A stretch of DNA of 64,000 bases, taken from contig NZ_WWSY01000001.1 in the NCBI RefSeq assembly GCF_009876115.1, forward strand, positions 294,993-358,992, written 5' to 3'. Below the pieces are notes generated by a model that was not told where the DNA came from, ran no database searches, and worked only from the letters and a program-made list of their open reading frames with translations. This DNA is from Collinsella aerofaciens (GTDB taxonomy: Bacteria > Actinomycetota > Coriobacteriia > Coriobacteriales > Coriobacteriaceae). Both the position numbers and the translations under genes were made by a program. Numbering within the stretch: the stretch's first letter is position 1; each line of letters begins with the position of its first letter. Shown piece by piece: positions 17,334-24,899 of this stretch.

Positions 17334-19097
17334 TTAGGCGCGGGTCTTGATCTCCTCAGTCACCTTGGCAACAAACTCGTCGACGCTCATCTGAACGGTC
17401 TCGTTGGAGCGATCACGGACGGAGATGTTGCCGGCCTCGACCTCCTTCTCGCCCAGGATGAGCATGTAGGGCACGCGGTCGATGCTGCGGGCCTCGCGGA
17501 TCTTGTAGCCGATCTTTTCGTCGCGGTCGTCGCAGACCACACGAATGCCGGCCTCCTCCAGCTTGGCGCACACCTCGTGGGCGTAGTCGCGGCTCTTCTC
17601 AGAGACGGGAAGTGCCTTGACCTGCACGGGAGCAAGCCAGGTGGGGAACTTGCCCGCAAAGTGCTCAATCAGAATGCCAATGAAGCGCTCGATCGAGCCA
17701 AAGCACACGCGATGCAGCATGATGGGGCGCTTCTTGGTGCCGTCGGCGTCCACGTACTCCAGGTCAAAGTTGAGCGGCATCTGGAAGTCGAGCTGGACGG
17801 TACCGCACTGCCAGGTACGGCCGAGCGAGTCCTCCAGGTGGAAGTCGATCTTGGGGCCGTAAAAGGCGCCGTCGCCCTCGTTGACCACGTAGTCCATGCC
17901 AAGCTTCTCCAGAGCGGTACGCAGGCCCTCCTCGGCGCGCGCCCAATCCTCGTCCGAACCCATGGAGTCCTCGGGGCGGGTGGAAAGCTCAACGTGATAC
18001 TTAAAGCCAAATTTCTGGTACACGGAGTCGATGAGGTTGACCACGCCCACGATCTCATCGGTCAGCTGGTCGGGACGCACAAACAGGTGGGCGTCGTCCT
18101 GGTTAAAGCAGCGCACGCGGAACAGGCCGTGCAGGGCGCCGCGCAGCTCGTGGCGGTGCACCAGGCCAATCTCGCCGGCGCGGATGGGCAGCTCGCGATA
18201 GGAGTGCGGCTTGGAGGCGTACACCAGCACGCCGCCCGGGCAGTTCATGGGCTTAATGCAGTACTCTTCGTCATCGATGACGGTGGAGTACATGTTGTCC
18301 TTGTAGTGGTCCCAGTGGCCCGAGGTCTTCCACAGCTGCTTGTTCATGATAAGCGGCGTGGAGATCTCCACGTAGCCGGCCTTGTGGTGGATCTCGCGCC
18401 AGTAGTCCAGCAGCGTGTTCTTAAGGATCATGCCGTTAGGCAGGAAGAACGGGAAGCCGGGGGCCTCGTCGCGCATCATAAAGAGGTCCATCTCGCGGCC
18501 GATCTTGCGGTGGTCGCGCTTCTTGGCCTCCTCCAGCATGTGCATGTGCTCGTCGAGCTCTTCCTTGGTGGCAAAGGCGACACCGTTGATGCGGGTGAGC
18601 ATCTTGTTGTCCTTGTCGCCCTTCCAGTAGGCGCCCGAGACGCCGGTGAGCTTAAAGGCCTTGAGGGCCTTGGTGTAACAGATGTGGGGGCCGACGCACA
18701 TGTCGATGTAGTCGCCCTGCTGGTAGAAAGTGATGCGGGCGTCTTCGTCCAGGTCGCCGATGTGCTCGACCTTGTACTTCTCGCCGCGCTCCTCCATAAG
18801 GGCGATGGCCTCGGCGCGGGGCTTCTCGTACACGGAGAACTTGAGGTTCTCCTTGACGATCTTCTTCATTTCAGCCTCGATCGCGGGGAAGTCGTCCTCA
18901 CTGATCTTGACGCCCTCGGGCAGGTCGACGTCGTAGTAGAAGCCGTTGTCGGTCGCGGGGCCGTAGGCAAAGTCGGCCTCGGGGTACAGGCGCTTGATGG
19001 CCTGCGCCATGATGTGCGCGGCGGAGTGGCGGATGACGTGCGTGACCTCGTCCTGCGGGAGCTCGGCCACCGAACCGTCATTGTAGAGTGCCTTCAT
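17334..19097 (-). CDS. thrS: Threonine-tRNA ligase lacking the TGS domain
   Basis: A 587-residue class II synthetase charging tRNA-Thr. It begins almost directly with the editing domain: HSAAH near residue 25 and CVGPH near 145 are the zinc-like editing site. The catalytic core follows with motif 2 region (HRHELRGALHGLFRVRCFNQDDAHLF), the zinc Cys in MNCPGG and motif 3 in GSIERFIGILIEHF, then the anticodon-binding domain. Usual ThrRS has about 640 residues with an N-terminal TGS domain of about 60 residues, which is missing here; ATG 19097 has GAGAGGAG upstream, so this is not a start error. Confidence 0.93.
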   Translation of the reverse strand: MKALYNDGSVAELPQDEVTHVIRHSAAHIMAQAIKRLYPEADFAYGPATDNGFYYDVDLPEGVKISEDDFPAIEAEMKKIVKENLKFSVYEKPRAEAIALMEERGEKYKVEHIGDLDEDARITFYQQGDYIDMCVGPHICYTKALKAFKLTGVSGAYWKGDKDNKMLTRINGVAFATKEELDEHMHMLEEAKKRDHRKIGREMDLFMMRDEAPGFPFFLPNGMILKNTLLDYWREIHHKAGYVEISTPLIMNKQLWKTSGHWDHYKDNMYSTVIDDEEYCIKPMNCPGGVLVYASKPHSYRELPIRAGEIGLVHRHELRGALHGLFRVRCFNQDDAHLFVRPDQLTDEIVGVVNLIDSVYQKFGFKYHVELSTRPEDSMGSDEDWARAEEGLRTALEKLGMDYVVNEGDGAFYGPKIDFHLEDSLGRTWQCGTVQLDFQMPLNFDLEYVDADGTKKRPIMLHRVCFGSIERFIGILIEHFAGKFPTWLAPVQVKALPVSEKSRDYAHEVCAKLEEAGIRVVCDDRDEKIGYKIREARSIDRVPYMLILGEKEVEAGNISVRDRSNETVQMSVDEFVAKVTEEIKTRA

Positions 19098-19166
19098 GGG
19101 TATGTTTTCTCCTCTCGGATGCCTAATGCAAGTGCGTGCGATGCGCTCGGCGTTTTAACTTGCATC

Positions 19167-19194
19167 ATTATAGGCAGGTTGCCTTGGTATACAA
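19167..19194 (-). promoter_or_regulatory. Promoter of thrS
   Basis: On the minus strand TTGTAT (19189-19194) and a perfect TATAAT (19167-19172) are 16 bp apart. The leader would be about 63 nt, too short for a T-box. Confidence 0.7.
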
Positions 19195-19195
19195 G

Positions 19196-19233
19196 CGCCC
19201 GCCGCACCTTAATGGCACGGCGGGCGATTTTCT
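19196..19233. terminator. Terminator-like hairpin between thrS promoter and zinc-ribbon gene
   Basis: CGCCCGCCG (19196-19204) pairs perfectly with CGGCGGGCG (19218-19226). On plus it is followed by ATTTTCT. The gene that would need it (19327-19758) is on minus, where no T-run follows, so efficiency is uncertain. Confidence 0.5.
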
Positions 19234-19326
19234 ACGCATGCTTCATCGTGTGAACGCGGGGTGCGCGTGTGGCTTGCGCGGGACGCGCGGTGCCCGTGGC
19301 TAGCGGCCGGCCCGGCGATGGATGCG

Positions 19327-19758
19327 TTACTGGATGCGAGTTCGGCAGTAGGGGCAGACCTTCCAGTGCGCATCGAGCGGACGATGGCAGCTGGGGCAGA
19401 CGTTGCGAACCTGGGTGTCGCACACCGGGCAGACGACGAAGTCTTTCTCGATGGGCGCGCCGCACTGCGGGCAGGTGCCGTACTGGGCAAGCTGGCGCTC
19501 GCGCAGGGCCATGTCCAGCTCCTGCTCCTCGCGGTCGGACGCGTAGGAGTGCGGACGCAGGACCAGGTAGGCGATGAGGCCTACAAACGGGATGAGGGCG
19601 ATGATGCCCCATGCCACGTAGGCGCTGGCGCCGCGGCGGCGAGCGTCGATGAACACATAGACGACCGACAACACGTACAGGGCGATGATAAAGCCAACGA
19701 AGGCATAGACGACGCCCATAAGCTGCGGCGACATGAGCTCGGAGATGTACTTGGACAT
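19327..19758 (-). CDS. Membrane protein with C-terminal zinc ribbons
   Basis: A 143-residue protein of unknown function. Two hydrophobic helices at the N-terminus (LMGVVYAFVGFIIALYVLSVVYVF and VAWGIIALIPFVGLIAYLVL) with a short basic cytoplasmic loop, then a charged linker and two zinc-ribbon pairs: CPQC...CPVC and CPSC...CPYC. The ribbons should face the cytoplasm. ATG 19758 follows AAAGG; the upstream start at 19803 adds 15 unrelated residues. It is divergent from the oxidoreductase operon across the 40-bp repeat array. Confidence 0.75.
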   Translation of the reverse strand: MSKYISELMSPQLMGVVYAFVGFIIALYVLSVVYVFIDARRRGASAYVAWGIIALIPFVGLIAYLVLRPHSYASDREEQELDMALRERQLAQYGTCPQCGAPIEKDFVVCPVCDTQVRNVCPSCHRPLDAHWKVCPYCRTRIQ

Positions 19759-19858
19759 TACGGGTACCTTTCGGGATATTAACAGTCCGGTCAAGTTTAC
19801 CACGGGGTTTGTTTATATGGGACCACGGCTGGGTACGGGGCTGATGCGGACACAAACA

Positions 19859-20153
19859 TCTCAATCTGTAACAGGAGGGAGCGGAATCCGGTCCTAGATG
19901 TTTCAGAACGAGACACAGGGGTCCCTCCCCGACTTCAATCTCGATCTGTAACATCTTGGGCCCCAAAACCCCTCTTGCTGTTACAGATCAAGACATTCAA
20001 AATCCGCCGGAAGGTTTGTCTTGATCTGTAACATCTAGAACCCAAATCATCAGCTAACTGTTACAGATTGAGACAAAGGAAAACGTCAAGGCCAAATTTC
20101 TCAATCTGTAACAACCACTCGGCAAAAACGGTCCCAGATGTTACTGATCGAGA
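19859..20153. repeat. Array of eight alternating inverted 15-bp repeats, 40-bp period
   Basis: TCTCAATCTGTAACA-like repeats start at 19859, 19939, 20019 and 20099; their inverses (TGTTACAGATCAAGA-like) start at 19899, 19979, 20059 and 20139. Every repeat is 15 bp and every spacer 25 bp, and the seven spacers are unrelated to each other. Repeats 4 and 5, and 6 and 7, are perfect complements of each other including their variable bases, while other neighbours differ at 1-3 positions. This compensated change suggests selection or birth as palindromes. It fills most of a 566-bp gap between divergent genes. No gene lies in that gap. Confidence 0.9.
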
Positions 20154-20292
20154 CAAATCTTCGAGACCAGAGCTGGCAGGCAAGATTGTCGACGTTACTG
20201 AGTCTCCCCCTCGTCTGCCGTTGGCGGGTGTTGCAGGGCTGTTCGCCGCATTGCCGCCGCGCTGGGGGCGTGCAGACCGTAGGATAGACTTA

Positions 20293-20307
20293 TTGACAGC
20301 CTGTCAA
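20293..20307. promoter_or_regulatory. 15-bp perfect dyad, candidate operator
   Basis: TTGACAGCCTGTCAA is a 7-1-7 perfect palindrome placed 8 bp before the GGGAGG ribosome site of the oxidoreductase operon. Its left half also reads as a consensus -35 box, but no -10 follows at proper distance. Its position suits a repressor site. Confidence 0.5.
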
Positions 20308-20324
20308 CTCGTCTGGGAGGCACT

Positions 20325-21779
20325 GTGACAGAAACGTTTGATATCGCGATTGTCGGCGCGGGCATCACCGGATGCGCCATCGCGCGACAGCTCGCGCGGT
20401 TTGACCTGTCCATTTGCGTGGTCGAGGCGGCTAACGATATTGCGCTGGGAGCGTCGAAGGCCAACGGCGGCCTGGTGCACGCCGGCTACGATCCGGCGCC
20501 GGGCACCGTAAAGGCGCAGGTCAACGCCCGTGGCTGCGAGTTGTACGGTACGTGGGCGCAGGAGCTGGGCTTTTTGTTTTGCCGCACCGGGTCGATGGTG
20601 TTGGGCTTTAACGACGAGGACCGCGCGCATCTTGAGAAGCTGCGGTGCAACGGCCATGTCAACGGTGTGCCCGAGCTGTCGATCGTCGGACCCGACCGCA
20701 TCCACGAATTAGAGCCGCGCGCCAGTACCAAGGCGACGTGCGCGCTGTGGTGCCCCTCGACTGGGTTTGTCGACCCGTTTGAGGTTGCCATCGCCGCGCT
20801 GGAGAACGCCGTGGCCAACGAGGTGACGTTTATGCGGTCAGCGCCGGTGGAAGCGATTGAAGTCGCGGTCTCGGGCGACGACGCTCACTTTACGCTGGCA
20901 ACCCCCGCTGGCAACGTGCGCTGCCGCTACCTGATCAACGCCGCGGGCAACGGCGCTGCGGACATCTCGCATATGGCGGGTGCCGAGGAGTTTCAGATGG
21001 TATGGCGTCAGGGCAACATTGTAGTGCTGGACAAGGAGCCGCGCACGCTCATGCCGCTCTACCCCGTGCCGACGCCGGTGTCCAAGGGCGTTATCGTGAC
21101 GGGCACCGTGCACGGCAACACCGTGATAACCGCCACGGCTGCCGTTCGCGAACCGGGCGACACGCAAACCTATGCGAGCGATGTGAACGCGCTGCTGGCC
21201 GGCGCGCGCAAGCTGGTGCCCGACCTGGACACGCGCCGCGTGGTGCGCGCGTTTGCCGGCGGGCGTCCGGTCATTCAGGGAACGAACGACTTCTTTATTG
21301 GACAGTCGGCCGTGGTGCCGGGGCTGTTCCAGGCGGCGGGCATTCAGTCGCCGGGCGTGGCGAGCGCGCCGGCCATTGCCGAGCGCATGGAGCATGTGAT
21401 GCGTGAGGCGGGCGTGGAGCTGCACGAGCGGGCGGATTGGAACCCAATTCGCCGCGCGCCGGACGACTTTGACCGCGCACCGCTGGCGCGCAAGGAGGAG
21501 CTGATCGAGTCCGATCCCGCGTGGGGACAGATTGTCTGCCGCTGCGAGACGGTGCCCGAGGCCGAGATTGTGGCCGCGATCCGACGCCGCCCGGGTGCAA
21601 TTTCGGTCGAGGGTGTCAAGCGCCGCTGCCGTGCCGGCATGGGTCGGTGCCAGAGCGGGTTTTGCCAGAGCCGCGTGGTGGCGATTCTTGCCCGAGAGCT
21701 GGACTGCGACCCCAGCGAGGTGTTGTTGGAGGATGCCGGTTCTTGGCTGGTTGAGGGACCTTTGAAGGGGGTGCGCTAG
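20325..21779 (+). CDS. GlpA-like FAD oxidoreductase with BFD-type [2Fe-2S] domain
   Basis: A 484-residue flavoprotein. FDIAIVGAGITGCAIARQLARFDL is the FAD-binding Rossmann motif and the DAO fold follows to about residue 365 (FAGGRPVIQG, FQAAGIQSPGVASAPAIAE). The C-terminal domain carries the BFD-like Cys motif CRCETVPEAEI...CRAGMGRCQSGFC that binds [2Fe-2S]. This is the layout of anaerobic glycerol-3-phosphate dehydrogenase subunit A and relatives. GTG 20325 follows GGGAGG. First of three tightly spaced genes (1 and 3 bp gaps) that correspond to the GlpA-like/FAD/DUF1667 operon of many anaerobes. Substrate is likely glycerol-3-phosphate or a related hydroxy acid; glpK is not adjacent. Confidence 0.8.
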   Translation: MTETFDIAIVGAGITGCAIARQLARFDLSICVVEAANDIALGASKANGGLVHAGYDPAPGTVKAQVNARGCELYGTWAQELGFLFCRTGSMVLGFNDEDRAHLEKLRCNGHVNGVPELSIVGPDRIHELEPRASTKATCALWCPSTGFVDPFEVAIAALENAVANEVTFMRSAPVEAIEVAVSGDDAHFTLATPAGNVRCRYLINAAGNGAADISHMAGAEEFQMVWRQGNIVVLDKEPRTLMPLYPVPTPVSKGVIVTGTVHGNTVITATAAVREPGDTQTYASDVNALLAGARKLVPDLDTRRVVRAFAGGRPVIQGTNDFFIGQSAVVPGLFQAAGIQSPGVASAPAIAERMEHVMREAGVELHERADWNPIRRAPDDFDRAPLARKEELIESDPAWGQIVCRCETVPEAEIVAAIRRRPGAISVEGVKRRCRAGMGRCQSGFCQSRVVAILARELDCDPSEVLLEDAGSWLVEGPLKGVR

Positions 21780-21780
21780 G

Positions 21781-23127
21781 ATGGCAGAACTCAAATCGAG
21801 CGCGATTGATTGCAGCGTCGTAGAAGCCGTACAAACGCAAGCCTTCGACGTGGTCGTTATCGGCGGCGGACCTGCCGGCATGGCGGCCGCGCTGGCCGCT
21901 CATAAGGCCGGAGCGCGCGTGGCCATCGTGGAGCGCGAGCAGCACCTGGGCGGAATCCTCCGCCAGTGCATCCACCCTGGCTTTGGCCTGTCGCACTTTA
22001 AACAGGAGCTCACCGGTCCCGAGTACGCGCAGCGCTTTATCGACCAGGTGCACGCAACCGACATTGTGCTGTTCCTGAACAGCATGGTGATTGGGATTGA
22101 TTCAGGCGAGCCTACGGAAGACACCGCGGTCCATGCCGTCACGCTCATGAGCACCGCCGGCATGCTACAGCTCACCGGGCGCGCGGTCGTCCTTGCCATG
22201 GGTTGCCGCGAGCGCACCCGCAGCGAGATCAAGATCCCCGGCAGTCGTCCCGCCGGCGTGTTTACGGCCGGCCTGGCGCAGCGATACATCAATATCGAAA
22301 ACCTCAAGCCCGGCTCGCGCGCCGTCATTTTGGGTTCCGGCGACATCGGGCTGATCATGGCACGTCGCTGCACGCTCGAGGGGATTTCGGTCGAGGGCGT
22401 GTACGAGCTCATGCCGTACGCCAACGGCCTGCGCCGCAATGTGAAGAACTGCCTGGACGACTTTGACATTCCGCTGCATCTGTCCACCACGGTCACGCGC
22501 GTGATTGGGCACGACCGCGTGGAGGCCGTCGAGGTAAGCCAAGTCGACGAGCGCCTGGCGCCCATTGCCGGGACGGAGCGCATTGTTCCGTGTGACACAC
22601 TGCTGCTTTCGGTGGGTCTGATTCCCGAGAACGAGCTTTCGGTTGCCGCAGGCGTGGAGCTTGACCCACGCACGCGCGGCGCCGTGGTGGATCAGAGTCT
22701 GCAGACGGGCGTGCCGGGCATCTTTGCCTGCGGCAACGCGCTGCACGTGCACGACCTGGCCGACAACGTGACGACCGAGTCCGAGCACGCCGGTGCGGCT
22801 GCGGCGGCGTGGGCTCTGGGGACCGGCGCGAGCGCCGTTCCGGACTGCGAGCTCACCGTCTCCCCTGCCGGCATCGCGGGCTACGCGCTGCCGGGACGCA
22901 TTACGGCTGTGGCGCTCACCAAGCTCAACTTCCGCGTGCGCCGGCCAGTCAATACCGCCTGCGTGAGGATCTTGGCCGACGGCGAGGAACTGTTCATCGG
23001 CAAGGTCCGCGCGTTTAAGCCGAGCGTTATGGAAAGCTTCCCACTCCCGGCAAAGGTGATTCAACGTGCACTCGACCTGGGCGTCAGCGAGATTGTCCTG
23101 TCCGTCGACCCCGTTGAGGAGGCATAG
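21781..23127 (+). CDS. FAD/NAD(P)-dependent oxidoreductase
   Basis: A 448-residue pyridine-nucleotide-disulfide-type flavoprotein. FDVVVIGGGPAGMAAALAAHKAGARVAIVE is the FAD site, GGILRQCIHPGFGL follows, AVVLAMGCRERTRSEI and SRAVILGSGDIGLIMARRCTLEG the NAD(P) site, and GIFACGNALHVHDLADNVT the second FAD contact. No CxxC redox-active disulfide at the usual place. It is the electron-transfer partner of the GlpA-like subunit in this conserved three-gene operon and probably passes electrons from it to NAD(P) or a quinone/ferredoxin. Confidence 0.8.
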   Translation: MAELKSSAIDCSVVEAVQTQAFDVVVIGGGPAGMAAALAAHKAGARVAIVEREQHLGGILRQCIHPGFGLSHFKQELTGPEYAQRFIDQVHATDIVLFLNSMVIGIDSGEPTEDTAVHAVTLMSTAGMLQLTGRAVVLAMGCRERTRSEIKIPGSRPAGVFTAGLAQRYINIENLKPGSRAVILGSGDIGLIMARRCTLEGISVEGVYELMPYANGLRRNVKNCLDDFDIPLHLSTTVTRVIGHDRVEAVEVSQVDERLAPIAGTERIVPCDTLLLSVGLIPENELSVAAGVELDPRTRGAVVDQSLQTGVPGIFACGNALHVHDLADNVTTESEHAGAAAAAWALGTGASAVPDCELTVSPAGIAGYALPGRITAVALTKLNFRVRRPVNTACVRILADGEELFIGKVRAFKPSVMESFPLPAKVIQRALDLGVSEIVLSVDPVEEA

Positions 23128-23130
23128 CTC

Positions 23131-23529
23131 ATGAGCACCAATGCGACCGAAACGCTGCAGTTCAACTGCACGACCTGCCCATCCGAATGCCTTCTGACCG
23201 TAGAGGTGGAGCGCGTCGCCAATGGCGCCGTGGTGGAAGTGCGCTCCGTAACCGGCAACAACTGCCCGCGCGGCGATAAGTTCGCACATCAGGAGCTGAC
23301 CTGCCCCATGCGCGTGCTCACCACCACCGTAGCCGTATCCGGCAGCGACGAGGCGCTGCTGCCTGTCCGCATCGCCGAGGCCATCCCGCTAGAACTCCAC
23401 GCCCAAGCCATGGCCCTCATCCGCGGCCTAGTCATCGACGCCCCCATCCGCATGGGCGACATCGTGCTGGAGAACCTCCTAGACACCAACATCAACCTAA
23501 TCGCCAGCATGGACATCGGCCCTGTCTAA
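23131..23529 (+). CDS. DUF1667 protein
   Basis: 132 residues. N-terminal FNCTTCPSECLLTVEVE and NNCPRGDKFAHQELTCPMRVLTTTV give a Cys arrangement CxxC...C...C that fits a small Fe-S or zinc site, and the C-terminal part (IPLELHAQAMALIRGLVID...GDIVLENLLDTNINLIAS) is typical of DUF1667. Always found with GlpA-like and FAD oxidoreductases, so a third subunit or electron carrier of that complex. Starts 3 bp after the preceding stop. Confidence 0.8.
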   Translation: MSTNATETLQFNCTTCPSECLLTVEVERVANGAVVEVRSVTGNNCPRGDKFAHQELTCPMRVLTTTVAVSGSDEALLPVRIAEAIPLELHAQAMALIRGLVIDAPIRMGDIVLENLLDTNINLIASMDIGPV

Positions 23530-23586
23530 GCAGCCCATTTGGGACGGGGGCCTTTTAGCTACCCCGCCATCCACCCTGCCCTCCTC

Positions 23587-23653
23587 AGTTGCGGTGAAAT
23601 AGATCCTGATTTCCGCCATAACCCCGGCATCTAGGAACTATTCCACCGCAACT
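23587..23653. repeat. 67-bp palindromic element, copy 1
   Basis: AGTTGCGGTGAAATAGATCC opens it and the inverse closes it (ACTATTCCACCGCAACT), with two mismatches in the arms. Lies 58 bp after the DUF1667 stop. Remaining sequence of the 23530-23705 gap shows only a ribosome site (GAAAGGA) for the peptidase. Confidence 0.85.
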
Positions 23654-23705
23654 TATGTGGAGGCGCTTGGGATACTATGGTGGCAACCTAGCGAAAGGAT
23701 GATTC

Positions 23706-24794
23706 ATGGCACATGTCGATGACCAGCGTGTGGCGCGCGTGCTCGATGCGCTCGAGGCTCAGCACCCCGGCGCGCAGCTGCTCGTAAACGATCCGTGGTC
23801 GATCTATTACCTGACCGGCTTTTATGCCGATATGTTCGAACGTTTTTGCGGCGTGCTGCTCGCACGCGATAGCGAGCCTGTGATCTTGGTCAACGCGCTG
23901 CATCAGCTGCCCGAGTACGACAATGCCCGCGTCGCCTATCACACCGATACCGACGTTGTGGCCGACGCCATTGCGCGCGAAATCGATCCGACCAAACCGC
24001 TCGGCATCGACACCGTCATGCGTTCCGGCTTTTTGATGCCGCTCATGGAGCGCCACGCAGCCAGCGAGTTTTTCCTGGGCGACTTTGCCGTCACCGCCGC
24101 GCGCACCCACAAGGATGACGCCGAACAGGAGCTCATGCGCGCGTCCTCGGCCGCTAACGACGCCGTGATGGCCGACGCCATCAAGCTCGTCCACGAAGGT
24201 GTGACGGAGCGCGAAATTGCCGACCAGATGCTCGGTCTGTATCGCATGCACGGCTGCGAGGGCTTTAGCTTTCCGCCCATCGTGAGCTTTGGCGCCAACG
24301 CCGGCGACCCGCATCACGAGCCCGACGATACGGTACTCAAGCGCGACGACGTGGTGCTGTTCGACATTGGCGGGCGACGCTGCAACTACTGCTCGGACAT
24401 GACGCGCACGTTCTTTTGGGGCGAGCCGGACGAGGAGACGGCGCGCATCTACGACATCGTGCGACGTGCCAACGAGGCCGCCGAGGCGCTTATCGCACCT
24501 GGCGTGCGCATGTGCGACCTGGACCGTGCCGCGCGCGACGTGATTGAGGACGCAGGCTACGGCAAATACTTTACGCATCGCCTGGGCCACTCGATCGGCC
24601 TGCAGGACCACGAGCCGGGCGACGTCTCACTCGTCAACGAGCAGGTCATCGAACCGGGCATGACCTTCTCCATCGAGCCGGGCATCTACCTCCCCGGCAA
24701 CACCGGCGTCCGCATCGAGGACCTTGCCCTAGTGACCGACAACGGTGTCGAGATTCTCAACGCCTACCCTCACGACCCATTCCGCCTAGACTAG
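23706..24794 (+). CDS. M24-family aminopeptidase (Xaa-Pro type)
   Basis: A 362-residue pita-bread metallopeptidase releasing N-terminal residues next to proline. N-terminal creatinase-like domain (LLVNDPWSIYYLTGFYADMFERFCGVLL), then the catalytic half with the five metal ligands: VVLFDIGGRRCNYCSDMTRTFFWG (two Asp), HRLGHSIGLQDHEPGD (His), MTFSIEPGIYLPG and VRIEDLALV (two Glu). Start ATG 23706 after GAAAGGATGATTC. Monocistronic between two 67-bp palindromes. Confidence 0.88.
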   Translation: MAHVDDQRVARVLDALEAQHPGAQLLVNDPWSIYYLTGFYADMFERFCGVLLARDSEPVILVNALHQLPEYDNARVAYHTDTDVVADAIAREIDPTKPLGIDTVMRSGFLMPLMERHAASEFFLGDFAVTAARTHKDDAEQELMRASSAANDAVMADAIKLVHEGVTEREIADQMLGLYRMHGCEGFSFPPIVSFGANAGDPHHEPDDTVLKRDDVVLFDIGGRRCNYCSDMTRTFFWGEPDEETARIYDIVRRANEAAEALIAPGVRMCDLDRAARDVIEDAGYGKYFTHRLGHSIGLQDHEPGDVSLVNEQVIEPGMTFSIEPGIYLPGNTGVRIEDLALVTDNGVEILNAYPHDPFRLD

Positions 24795-24818
24795 CCTGGT
24801 CCCCAAGCCCCCAAACTA

Positions 24819-24885
24819 AGTTGCGGTGGAATAGTTCCTGGATGGGCTGCTAGAACCCAAAAACAGGAACTATTTCACCGCAACT
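24819..24885. repeat. 67-bp palindromic element, copy 2
   Basis: The cleanest copy: the 22-bp arms (start AGTTGCGGTGGAATAGTTCC, end GAACTATTTCACCGCAACT) enclose a 23-bp loop, with one mismatch. Lies 24 bp after the peptidase stop and 14 bp before the convergent folC stop, so it may terminate both. Confidence 0.88.
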
Positions 24886-24899
24886 GATGAGGGGATGGG

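Noticed and set aside
19098-19166. T-box riboswitch before thrS
   Set aside because: The leader is only about 63 nt and has no T-box core sequence.
19859-20153. CRISPR array
   Set aside because: Repeats alternate in orientation, are only 15 bp with internal variation, and no cas genes or leader are in the window.
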